Shown here: piece after piece, positions 30,212 to 38,889 of the stretch
Layout: each line of letters starts with the position of its first letter
Position numbering within the stretch: the stretch's first letter is position 1
Source: Aurantiochytrium sp. KH105
Lineage: Eukaryota > Sar > Bigyra > Thraustochytrida > Thraustochytriidae
Assembly (NCBI GenBank): GCA_003116975.1
Contig: BGKB01000029.1
Coordinates: 310,001-374,000 of the forward strand
DNA: 64,000 nucleotides
Reading direction: 5' to 3'
Notes under the pieces: model-generated
What the model saw: only the letters and a program-made list of their open reading frames with translations
The model's database searches: none
Told to the model about the DNA's origin: nothing
Made by a program: the position numbers and the translations under genes

Positions 30212-30586
30212 TTAGTCCGTCTTGCTGTGCAGTCTTGGACGCGGCACTTTGGGTGCTCCTGAGCTTGACTTTGACTGCGCCCAAGCTGTTTCTCGTGGCG
30301 GCGCCGCGTTTTGGGGCACGTTCGCAGGCGCAGGGGTGACTGCGCTTGCGTGCGTCGGGGAGGTGTTGGCCGCTGCGTCCCGCTGGCGGTGCTGGTCCTC
30401 CTCGTGGCCCTCGGAGGCCGCCTGCAGCGCGTCGAGGTTGCCGAGCGCGAACTCGAGGCTAACCAGGTACAGCAGGTTCTTGCGCACCTCGAGCAGCGTG
30501 GCCATGGTGGGCGGCAGCGGCTGGCACCGCGGCGACTCGCCATGCGGCTGGCCCCTGCCAAAGTCGCGGGCGTTCTCCAGCAGCAT
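30212..30586 (-). CDS. Small hypothetical protein
   Basis: A 124-residue open frame from ATG 30586 (MLLENARDFGRG); the frame upstream has only a GTG. The first 60 residues look like a folded helical domain (LLEVRKNLLYLVSLEFALGN). The rest is Ala/Pro/Thr-rich and disordered. I do not recognise it. The ordered N-terminal part and its position right after a leader-like repeat support a real gene. A spliced structure cannot be excluded. Confidence 0.5.
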   Translation of the reverse strand: MLLENARDFGRGQPHGESPRCQPLPPTMATLLEVRKNLLYLVSLEFALGNLDALQAASEGHEEDQHRQRDAAANTSPTHASAVTPAPANVPQNAAPPRETAWAQSKSSSGAPKVPRPRLHSKTD

Positions 30587-30600
30587 GGTGGCGTGCACAA

Positions 30601-30675
30601 GCGAGCGAGCGAGCGAGCGAGCGAGCGAGCGAGTTTCGATAGGGTTTGCTTCGCCTCGCCTCGCCTCGCCTCGCG
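30601..30675. repeat. GCGA tetranucleotide and TCGCC pentanucleotide repeats
   Basis: About eight GCGA units (30601-30633), then five TCGCC units (30651-30675). They lie immediately upstream of the small minus-strand gene, in its presumed leader. Confidence 0.85.
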
Positions 30676-32432
30676 ATGCCTTGCTTCTGCAAGTCGGCTC
30701 GGCGTTGAAGAGCTGGGCTGAAGACCACGAGAGACCCGACGAGACTAGAGCCGGCGTTCAGGAGAAGAGACGAACTTGCGCCCCGCTCTCAAGCAGGCCG
30801 CCGACCCGAGCAGGCACTCTGTCAGACGATCGGCAGCGGCCACTGCGCCGTCGCCGCGCGCCGATGCGGAGGCCGACGTCGGTGCGGCTCGCCTGCCTCG
30901 CGCGGAGTTGCGGACTTGCTCGGCCGGAGATGGACGCTGGGCTCGCGAGATGGAGTTAGCGCGTGTACAGCGTCCGGGAGATGGACTCGGCGATGCTGCT
31001 GCAGCAGAGCGAGCTGGCGGAGGCGGCTGCCAGGCAGGCTGCTGCCCGCCGGGACCGCGCAGAGGCCGCCGCACGGCCTCCGGGCGCCGCGCAGAGCCCC
31101 CGCGGGACGGCGGCCGCGAGCCCTCGCCGGCTTGGGACTCGCCGCGGCTGCGATCGGGACCCTCGCGCGCTCCCTCGCCTGCCGCTGGTGCTGGTGCTGC
31201 TGCTGGGCGGGCGTCGATGCAGGTCTGCGATGCGATGCGATGCGACGCGACGCGGAGCAGCTGCGCGCCGCGATGCGCTGCGACGCGCTGCGATGCTGCT
31301 CTGCCGGGCGCGAGTCGGGGCTGCCGCGGCGCGCGCCTGGGGCGTGCGCGCGCGAGGCAGGCGCCGCTTCGAGCCAAGGGGTGGTACACACCCGCCTTTA
31401 GTGGAAAAAAAAAATGTTAAACAGTAAAGGCAGTAGCAGGCAACGCGCGCTGTTGCTGCTGCTGAACAAGAGCAACAACGGCGGCGGCAGCGACGACAAC
31501 GCCTGCGAGGGCGACTGCGAGCAGCTCAGCTGCAGCTGGCCGCAGCACGTGCCCCGAAGATGAATGAAAGCTGCACTGCGGCGAGGTTTCGGCGGAGAGA
31601 GCCGTGAACAGGTTTTGGCGACGGCGAGCAAGCTTGGCTTGCTGGCTTGCTTGCCTGATGTTGCCGAGGGCGGGCGGTCTCGAGCGACGCTGCCGCCGCC
31701 GATAACAGGGCGCGTGACGAGGGCGGGCGGAGGCGCGCGACAGGACCGCGAAGCAGCTGCAGCTGCTGCTGCTTGCGGACGTTGAAAACGGCGGGTCGCG
31801 GCAGGGAAAGCAAGCTTAGGCGGTGTCAGCTTGGTGCGTTTTCCAAGGAGCGAGGGCGGCGGCAGGGGGTGTAATGGGATGAAGGGGATGGCTCGCGCTG
31901 TGCTGGGGCCGGGGCTGGTCCGGAAATCTGCGGCGCACGCACCGGCAATGGGGAAGAGCAGGAAGTCGCGGCGTGTAGTGAAGCTTGATGGAGCGCTTGG
32001 AGGAAGGCGAGGGAGGGGCAGATAGGAAAGTTTGTTTGTTGTTGTTAGAGTTGTTGCCGTTGTTGACGGTGAATGCAGTTGATGTATTACTGTACAGCCT
32101 GCCTTCTTCTTGATGTAGGGACTGCTATTATACAGCCTTGTTCTTGCGAGGCTGCTGCAGCTGCTTCTGCTACTGCTGCTGCTGCTGCCTGCTGCTGGAA
32201 GTACAGGCTGCCTGGTGTTGTGTTTGTTGTCACTAAAACAAACTTTGGACCGGCATTGTCGCGGGAGTGGAAAAAGGGTAGTAGGCCTAGTAGAGGCCTC
32301 ACAGCCAGCCAGACAAGAAGACATGGATGCGCAGGAATGTTGCCTCCCCTCTCTGCAGGTTGCCGCTTGAGCGAGATCGAAGAATAAATCATCACTATAA
32401 GTACAAAGACTGCTGCCGCAATCAAGCTGAGC
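30676..32432. other. Long GC-rich and CTG-rich region without a supported gene
   Basis: About 1.75 kb. The left half is very GC-rich and yields Arg/Ala-rich open frames on all strands. The right half is GCT/TGT-rich and yields a Ser/Pro-rich frame on the minus strand. One plus-strand start, MDSAMLLQQSELAEAAARQA (about 30981), looks mildly helical but decays into low complexity. No gene is claimed. Confidence 0.45.
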
Positions 32433-33200
32433 CTACCGAGACGGCTGCTGCGCAGCGTCGAGCCGCCGTTGAAGATTGCGAACGCGTCGAGATATCGAGG
32501 ACATGCGCGATAGTAATGAGGTCACCTCATGAATCTGCGCATCAAGTCTGGCCCCAGCACCACTATCAAAGAATTCGTGCGACATCGCATTGAAAGCGCG
32601 AAGCTTCTCCGTCGAGCTTGCGACCGAAGTCAGAGACTCCGCCTGGAGCATTGCGATGGGCTCAAGGTCTCGCGGTGAAAGCATATTGTACAGTTGGTCT
32701 GCAAGAAAGGTCCCCGCGACGCTGTCGCCGTCGTTGCTCTCTTCGTGCGTTCCTCTCGCTGTCGTAGTCCTATCGCTGTTGTCCGCGTCTTGCTTGCGAG
32801 CGATGGTATCTTCGTCAACGCTGGGCCTTTTCTTATGTGAGGCACGAATACTAACGTCTTCTGCTGCGTCTTCTGTGTCTACGCTTGGCCTACGAGGCGC
32901 GCCGGCGGCTTGTGTCGGGACATAGCTCTCGACAAGTCTGTCTAGCGCCGCAAGCTCGGCGCGCAGGTCCTCGGGCACGCCACTGACGAGGTCGGCATCG
33001 TGGAACGAGGTCAACGAGGTCCCACCAAGGCTCGACTCAACCTCCTCCAGAAGCGCCAGTTCCTCTGCGGAAAGCGTGAACTCGCTGGGGTTGCTAGGCC
33101 TTCCCCCGTTGCCCCTGCCACCGCTGCCGCTGCCGCCACTGCCGCCGCTGCCACCGCTACCGCTGCTACCGCCGGTCTTGGGGCTCGAGATCTCGTCCAT
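32433..33200 (-). CDS. KXD1-like protein (KxDL family, BORC/BLOC-1-related)
   Basis: A 255-residue protein from ATG 33200. The N-terminal half is disordered: a Gly/Ser repeat, then a charged linker with two RPSVD motifs (possible kinase sites). The C-terminal 80 residues match the KxDL domain pattern. There is a helix with MLQAESLTSVASSTEKLRAFN, then the FNAMS segment in place of the usual FN-x-LS, then a second helix ending SSISRRVRNLQRRLDAA. In animals KXD1 is a subunit of BORC, which couples lysosomes to Arl8 and kinesin. The namesake K-x-D-L tetrapeptide is not kept here (LSRM at the aligned place). Length is greater than human KXD1 (about 176) because of the N-terminal extension. The assignment rests on the heptad pattern. 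Confidence 0.68.
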   Translation of the reverse strand: MDEISSPKTGGSSGSGGSGGSGGSGSGGRGNGGRPSNPSEFTLSAEELALLEEVESSLGGTSLTSFHDADLVSGVPEDLRAELAALDRLVESYVPTQAAGAPRRPSVDTEDAAEDVSIRASHKKRPSVDEDTIARKQDADNSDRTTTARGTHEESNDGDSVAGTFLADQLYNMLSPRDLEPIAMLQAESLTSVASSTEKLRAFNAMSHEFFDSGAGARLDAQIHEVTSLLSRMSSISRRVRNLQRRLDAAQQPSR

Positions 33201-33429
33201 CTTGCCTTATTGAGGAATTGCTCTCCAGGCAAGGCAAGACACGACAAGCCGAACACAGTCCTAGATTGACAGTGAATGTCAGCAAGACTGCGTGCCGAAA
33301 ACAGCGGAGGAAAGCCAGAAAGCAAATTCGCGGAAAGCGCAGCGCAAAGAGGCATCGGAAATGCTTTTGCTCGTTTGTTCGTTCGATCGTTCGTTCTTTT
33401 TTGTTTCTTATTAGAATCTCACGTTAAAA

Positions 33430-34638
33430 TCAGAGCGCCGCGAGCTGCGCTTCGAGCTCCAGAAACATCTCGGGACCCGGGTAAATGCGACTGATGTTGA
33501 TCAGAGGCCCCATGACATTCTCGCCACGAGTCACATTGACGGCCAGACGCCCGTCAGGCTCGATAAAAAGACGATCGATGCAAATGCGGCGATCTTGACC
33601 CATCTTTACAGCTTCCATCTTTTGATGATACACTACCCAGGGCTCGTTCGCATCGTCGTAAACAACGGCCACGTGACCCGGTCCATGAACTGTGTCGGTA
33701 CGATGCATGATTGGGTTGAGCTCGTAGTTGCGTGTAAATGCTTCGTCCGGGCGCGAAGCCGTCGCGTAGCCGACAGCATAGAAGTCTACATTGAAGAAGG
33801 AACCCGAATACAGCATGTAAAACGTCCCATTATGACGAAAGACCCATGGCGCTTCGTTGATCTGACCTCCGTGGCATTCCCACGGAATGTCTTCGTGCTC
33901 CAGCACAACCTTGGCGGTTGAATTAGGATCAAGTTCGGTTGGAGAAACCATCTTTTGCACGGAAATATGCGACTGCGGAATGTTTACCACGTAGAGGAAA
34001 AGTCCGAGGTCGTCATCTACAAGTAGGAACGGGTCAATGGCACGATCTACAAGCATCTTGGCGTTCTCGAAGGGACCCATGGGAGAGCTGGCGCGAGCAA
34101 CACCCACGCTCTCGCGATGAGTGTAGTACATGTAAATAAAACCCGAAGACTTATCATGCCAGACATGCGGAGCCCAATTCCCACACAAATGATCCGGCGG
34201 CGCAAAGACGACGGGCCCTCGTCGCCAATTGATGAGATCTTCAGACACGAAAACCCTATATCCACAATCCGTCCGACCTCCGTTGACGGGCGACGACGAG
34301 GCGTACGCGCGTCGAGCCTCGGCCGAGGAAAAGATGATCGTTTCCATACCGTCCGGCATGCCTGACTGAGGTGTGTCTTCGCGAGACACATCGCCCGTCG
34401 AGTACAGGTAGAAGGTGCCATTCATGCGCAGGACCACGGGGTCTGCAAGGATATGATCCGCAATCACCGGATTACTGTACACGTTGGCAAGCGCATGAGG
34501 CCTAAAGTCGGCTGTTTCATCATGCAGCACGCCGCGACTCTCAACGACGCTCGGGAAAGCACTCAGCGTCAAGATCGTCGCTGCAGTTGTTGCCAGTATC
34601 AGTCGGCAGATACCGTTGCCACACGCCATGCTGCTCAT
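33430..34638 (-). CDS. Secreted glycoside hydrolase family 43 protein
   Basis: A 402-residue protein from ATG 34638; ATGs at 34689 and 34629 are alternatives. An N-terminal signal peptide is clear (ICRLILATTAATILTLSAF, cleavage near VES-RG). The five-bladed propeller of GH43 follows. The general base Asp is in ADPVVLRMNGTFYLY, the pKa-modulating Asp in DRAIDPFLLVDDD, and the proton donor Glu in QINEAPWVFRHNGTFYML. The GPGH motif near the C terminus carries the usual metal-site His. Several N-x-[ST] sites fit a secreted glycoprotein. Likely substrates are arabinan, arabinoxylan or galactan, that is, extracellular plant or algal polysaccharide breakdown. It is head-to-head with the B9D1 gene. 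Confidence 0.9.
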   Translation of the reverse strand: MSSMACGNGICRLILATTAATILTLSAFPSVVESRGVLHDETADFRPHALANVYSNPVIADHILADPVVLRMNGTFYLYSTGDVSREDTPQSGMPDGMETIIFSSAEARRAYASSSPVNGGRTDCGYRVFVSEDLINWRRGPVVFAPPDHLCGNWAPHVWHDKSSGFIYMYYTHRESVGVARASSPMGPFENAKMLVDRAIDPFLLVDDDLGLFLYVVNIPQSHISVQKMVSPTELDPNSTAKVVLEHEDIPWECHGGQINEAPWVFRHNGTFYMLYSGSFFNVDFYAVGYATASRPDEAFTRNYELNPIMHRTDTVHGPGHVAVVYDDANEPWVVYHQKMEAVKMGQDRRICIDRLFIEPDGRLAVNVTRGENVMGPLINISRIYPGPEMFLELEAQLAAL

Positions 34639-34689
34639 CTTCCTTTCTTTCTGGACCAAGCTTCTCTTGCGCTCAGTTGCACAAGCCAT

Positions 34690-35223
34690 AAAGAAAGAGC
34701 AGCGTCCGCAAGCGCGTGTTCTGCTTTACTTCTACAAGCCCACCTCTTGTTGCGCGTCTGCGCCAAGCTCAGCTTTGCTCAGCTTGCAACTAGTTCTGGC
34801 ATTGTGCAACGCTGCCGCTCCAAAGTATAAGCAAGCAAGCGAGCAACGTGGTAAGGACAGATTCCTTCTTTGTAACACATTCGCTTGACTACTAGGTCTG
34901 TGCCAACCTCACGGTCCACGCCCCGAAGCGGGCAGGCGAGCGCTCTGCAGACGCAGACTACGCTCCTCGAGCAAAGCGGCGTCGCTGTGATTGCCATTCT
35001 TCTAGTGCGTCATTTTGTATTGATGTAAATGACATGGACATAGGTGTCCCAATAAGACCGTTGAGCTGTAAAAGCAAAGTCAAATGCCGGAGTCGCCAGT
35101 GCAGAGCGGTAGCAGCGTTTATTGGGACAGTCAAAGCAAAAGCTTGTCAGGTCTCGACAAAGCTAGGCTGGCTGTCGCATCAAGCACGCGCGAGAGCTCG
35201 CGCGGTGTGTAAAGCTACAAAAC
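34690..35223. other. Divergent promoter between GH43 and B9D1 genes
   Basis: About 530 bases with no long convincing frame. It should hold both promoters. No repeats of note. Confidence 0.6.
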
Positions 35224-35862
35224 ATGGCGGGTGTCTCGGCCGCGGGGTCCGCTCGATCAACGAGCTCACACGGAGTACCGCGCGACGTGCCTGGCGCACT
35301 CGGGGCAACGCAGACGCAGCCACAAGAGCAACGGGGCTTTCAGGTGCATGTATTTGGACGCATTGAGAGCGGACAGCTCACAAACGTTGACGAAGTGAGC
35401 TGCGCATATGAGTTTGTCGTTGGAGCAGACTGGCAATCCCTTGGCGGCGAGGAAACCTCTGAGACGCAGGCTGCACGAAACCAGGTCGTCAACGAGGACT
35501 CCCCATCAGTAACGTGGAATTTCCCGATTGAAGCCAGCTTCCAGACGACGAACGCAGCGGGCTGGCCACGCGTCGCGTTGTGCTTGCGCGATGGAAATCG
35601 GAACATTATAGGCTACGCCGCTGCTCGCGTTCCGACGCAGCCGGGTCAAGTTGTGCGCTATTGCAAGCTCTTTACGCCGCTCACGAGCACGATTCTTGGA
35701 GATGCAATCGCTTCTCTAACCTCGGAGCCAGCAGAATTCTATGACGCCAAGTTCTCAACGGCATGTCCCGGGCGAGAATCTGTGCGCGTAGTCTCGGCCG
35801 GAGTGGTAAAACTCGTCTTCATGATCCGAGTTCAAGGTCATACCGCACTCGGCTACAGCTGA
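35224..35862 (+). CDS. B9D1: B9 domain-containing protein 1 (ciliary transition zone)
   Basis: A 212-residue protein from ATG 35224. After a 35-residue disordered N terminus the whole chain is a B9 (C2-like) domain. Diagnostic segments are FQVHVFGRIESGQLTNVDE, CAYEFVVGADWQ, VTWNFPIEASFQTTNAAGWP, GYAAARVPTQPGQ and the C-terminal VKLVFMIRVQGHTALGYS, all of which align with human B9D1. B9D1 works with B9D2, MKS1 and tectonic proteins in the transition-zone gate at the base of the cilium. Its presence shows that the organism makes compartmentalised flagella. Length and domain are normal. Confidence 0.96.
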   Translation: MAGVSAAGSARSTSSHGVPRDVPGALGATQTQPQEQRGFQVHVFGRIESGQLTNVDEVSCAYEFVVGADWQSLGGEETSETQAARNQVVNEDSPSVTWNFPIEASFQTTNAAGWPRVALCLRDGNRNIIGYAAARVPTQPGQVVRYCKLFTPLTSTILGDAIASLTSEPAEFYDAKFSTACPGRESVRVVSAGVVKLVFMIRVQGHTALGYS

Positions 35863-36004
35863 ATAACGCAGCGCGAGCAAAGGAGACCCTGTCTCGCTCC
35901 CCCATACAAGGACCATTGTTCTTTTTCTTAAATCGTTCACCCTTTGTATTTCTATCACAAGACAGCTCGAGAAACATACAAACAAAAAACCTCGTGTGCA
36001 CTAC

Positions 36005-37864
36005 TCATGATGCTGTACTCAGGGGTGCTGCAGTGAGCAGAGGCGGCAGCGGCTGTGATCCAGGGGCCACATCGATATTGTCGTGCACGGTCTTGAGAAA
36101 GTTCAAGGTATCTTCATGGTCGTGGAGGTTGTGCGAGACGCGGGCAATATCGCGAAGGTAAACTTCTCTCTGACGGATGCGCTGCCAACCTCGAGAGAAT
36201 TGGATCCCCGAAAAGTCCTTGGCGCTCTCGGTAGCCACATTCATTAACGCCTGCGTGGAAAAGATGCCCATCTCATGGGCTGCCACAGCGGCGCCTGCAT
36301 AGCTTTGAAAAAGTACAATACCTGCCTCGTTGCATTCCTCGTTACGATATCCATCCGGAACACTTTGCGAAACAAACAAATCGCGGTCTAGCTCGCCCGT
36401 TGATCGTTGACGGACCAACGACGCTCCCGCCGCAGCAGGCTGCGTTCCCGCGTCTTCAGCGTGCGACTCCAAGTCGACGATACACGGGGCCTCCAGATCG
36501 AGACCGCGTACGTTGTCACTGGCCTCTGCAGCGAGCTCTCCCACCGGTCGATCCACCCACGTGGTACCACCCCTTGGCAAGACTGCCGTTGTCGGCTCTG
36601 GTGGCAATGTTGGGACGCCCGAAACCGTGGCGTCCGCTGTCGCACTATTCTCCGATTCAGATGGTACGCGCCGTCCCACCGAGTCAGGATCGTTGACCCG
36701 GGGCTGTCCGTACGAGAGGGGCTCGAAAATGTCGTGAATGAAGACAGCACGGACGAGGTTGAGTCGTAGCAATTCCTTTCCAAGATCAATGTCTCGCTGG
36801 CCATTGTCACCCACAAGATAGAATACACACTCTGGAAAGAGAGCACGTACTTGAGAGCACTGCGTTGTTTTGCGATAGAGCATTTGCGCCGGTGTGATAA
36901 AGCTCACCGATGATCCCGTGAGTGCAACGGACCGGGCAAAACCGTGCCGACGCATTTCGTTCCGTGTCCAGGGATTGAGCCAACTCGGGCGCGCCGTCAC
37001 AAAAATGACCTGGTCCTTTGCTTTGTTCCAATCCGCCGGCATGTCTTGCGCGCCCCCTGAGCGGATCAGCTCGTGATAGAATTGCCGCACGCCAGGGTAC
37101 ATGGTGTTGAAAGGGAAGCGCTGGTCCTTGAAGGTCGACACAAGCGTGTCGTCCATGTCACTCAGCACAATGATGCGCGGCGTCGACGACGGCCCTGCGG
37201 CCACGCCCGATTCTGCAACGGGTTGCACCTGGCTAATGTGCGCCAAGAGCGCAGTTCGCGATTCGAGACCAAGTAGTTCAAAGACGAGGGAATAAAGCGA
37301 ACTTCCGAGTTCGCGCAGCTCATTATCGAGAGCAAGCTTGAACTCCCCAAGGTCCTGCGCAGCCTCAAAGGAGAGAAAGACGCTTACCACAGCCTCTGCG
37401 CAATTAGCGTCTCTAATGTCGCCCGTCTGGACGGCCTTGAGGACAAAATCGAGCTTGTCGTCAAATGCACTTCCAAAAAAATTCAATTCCGAGTCGCGTC
37501 TGCCGGGCGTTATCTCGGTGAGCCATATTCCCGCCGATTCTCGGCGGCGCACGCCCCGAAGCGGCAGCAGCGAGTACGCTTTGGCGGCGGTAGGCCTCAC
37601 GCACTGCCTGTGTGCCATGAGCGCCGCGAGAAGCGCACAACCCGAGATCAGCGCGAGCGCCGGCGCTAGCTTTGCCTTGGTGCCGGACCCGGGCTGCACG
37701 CCCACATTAGAGCCGCTGATGGTGATCCACGCGGTCACGCTCGCGACAAGTACGATGCCGGCGACCACTATGATCACCTTGTTCACGCATGTCTTGGCGG
37801 CGTACAGCTCGTTCGCTTGCTCCTCGGCGACGGCGTCGTCCACGTCCACGCGCGAATCGAGCAT
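36005..37864 (-). CDS. App1-like phosphatidate phosphatase domain protein, membrane-anchored
   Basis: A 619-residue protein from ATG 37864. Two hydrophobic segments near the N terminus (about residues 27-50 and 67-83) form a hairpin or two-pass anchor. The catalytic part is a DUF2183/App1-type HAD phosphatase. Motif I is LSDMDDTLVST (Asp236, Asp238, Thr240 in D-x-D-x-T). VIFVTARPSWLN follows as motif II, and FYLVGDNGQRDIDLG is the acidic metal-binding motif. The C-terminal 200 residues are partly disordered, ending in a helical segment. App1 in yeast dephosphorylates phosphatidic acid to diacylglycerol at endocytic sites. Membrane anchoring is not a feature of the yeast enzyme. Substrate is inferred from family. 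It is head-to-head with the USP gene. Confidence 0.85.
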   Translation of the reverse strand: MLDSRVDVDDAVAEEQANELYAAKTCVNKVIIVVAGIVLVASVTAWITISGSNVGVQPGSGTKAKLAPALALISGCALLAALMAHRQCVRPTAAKAYSLLPLRGVRRRESAGIWLTEITPGRRDSELNFFGSAFDDKLDFVLKAVQTGDIRDANCAEAVVSVFLSFEAAQDLGEFKLALDNELRELGSSLYSLVFELLGLESRTALLAHISQVQPVAESGVAAGPSSTPRIIVLSDMDDTLVSTFKDQRFPFNTMYPGVRQFYHELIRSGGAQDMPADWNKAKDQVIFVTARPSWLNPWTRNEMRRHGFARSVALTGSSVSFITPAQMLYRKTTQCSQVRALFPECVFYLVGDNGQRDIDLGKELLRLNLVRAVFIHDIFEPLSYGQPRVNDPDSVGRRVPSESENSATADATVSGVPTLPPEPTTAVLPRGGTTWVDRPVGELAAEASDNVRGLDLEAPCIVDLESHAEDAGTQPAAAGASLVRQRSTGELDRDLFVSQSVPDGYRNEECNEAGIVLFQSYAGAAVAAHEMGIFSTQALMNVATESAKDFSGIQFSRGWQRIRQREVYLRDIARVSHNLHDHEDTLNFLKTVHDNIDVAPGSQPLPPLLTAAPLSTAS

Positions 37865-38889
37865 CTTGCAGCTCGTAAGGGGCGAGGCGAAGCGCGGTCA
37901 GACCCGCGCAAGACGCTGCCACCCCGCGCGTGGCGGTTGCGAGGCCAAGCGCAGCGCTGCGCTGCGCCCGCGCGTGCAGCTCGCAGCTCGCAGCTCGCGA
38001 CGCCGTGGCGTCGCGAGTCTGTTGTTCTTCGCGTCATATGGATTCCTGGTTTTCACCGAGCGCAAAAGGCTCGCTCGGGTGTCGCTACGGGCCATGAGGA
38101 TGGCGGTTCTTTGGCATCATTTGGTGCGCGTTTGTCGTTTGTGCAAGTCCGAGACAAGTTACTAGAGGGGTGGAAATAGACTTAACTAGGGTTGATTGGG
38201 TTACAATGTTCTCATTCGCAAAATGCCGCACCATCTCGGAAGATCACAATGAGCTGTACAAGCAAACGTTGTACAAACAAAACTAAAAACTAAAAGCAGT
38301 ATACCAAGCTGCAAGTATGAAAGCAGATTGCAAGAACGGAAGTAAGTTGCAAGAACAAAAGCAACAGGCTGCAAAGAAAAATCCACGCTGCAACGTTGAG
38401 CTGCTTTTCGGATTGCGACCAACACACTCGTCCCTTCGTTTCTTCTTCTCAATCCTTGCGTCTGCCCAAGTTTCGATCACGACGAAGAAGATGAAGAAGA
38501 AGCAGACAACCCCATGGATGAAGACCCAAAACGCGCTCGTGCTCGTCCATTTGCCTCCCCATGCGACACTTCCTTACACCCACGCCTTCCTCCCTTCCTT
38601 CATTCCCCTTTTCGTGCACGAGCAGCCGGGCGCGGCAGGACGTCAACGCGCGACCTCGACGCGTCGCGGGCGGGGCGCGGCCCTGCACCGGCTGCGGCCC
38701 CAGACCCGCGTCAGGCAGGCGGGCGGCGCGGCGGGCCGGCAGGAGGGCGGGTCCTGCGCTGCGCTGCGCGCACGGCCCCGGGCGCCAGCGATGCGGCGCA
38801 GGCCGAGATGCGCCACCGCGCCGTGCCCAGGCCCGGCGCGCTGCGGCTGCGCGCGGGGCAGGCTGCTGGGCGGCGGCGCCGTGGCCAGC
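37865..38889. other. Divergent promoter region between App1-like and USP genes
   Basis: About 1 kb. The USP reading frame is open leftward to 38317, but the sequence from 38600 to 38890 is GC-rich low complexity and 38317-38560 reads as leader. No separate gene is seen. Confidence 0.55.

Noticed and set aside
30776-31427. Overlapping Ala/Arg-rich frames on plus
   Set aside because: Several frames are open at once, which points to GC bias and not to coding.
31398-32324. 308-residue Ser/Pro-rich frame on minus
   Set aside because: Composition follows the local GCT/TGT repeats; no domain, no plausible start context. Left unannotated.
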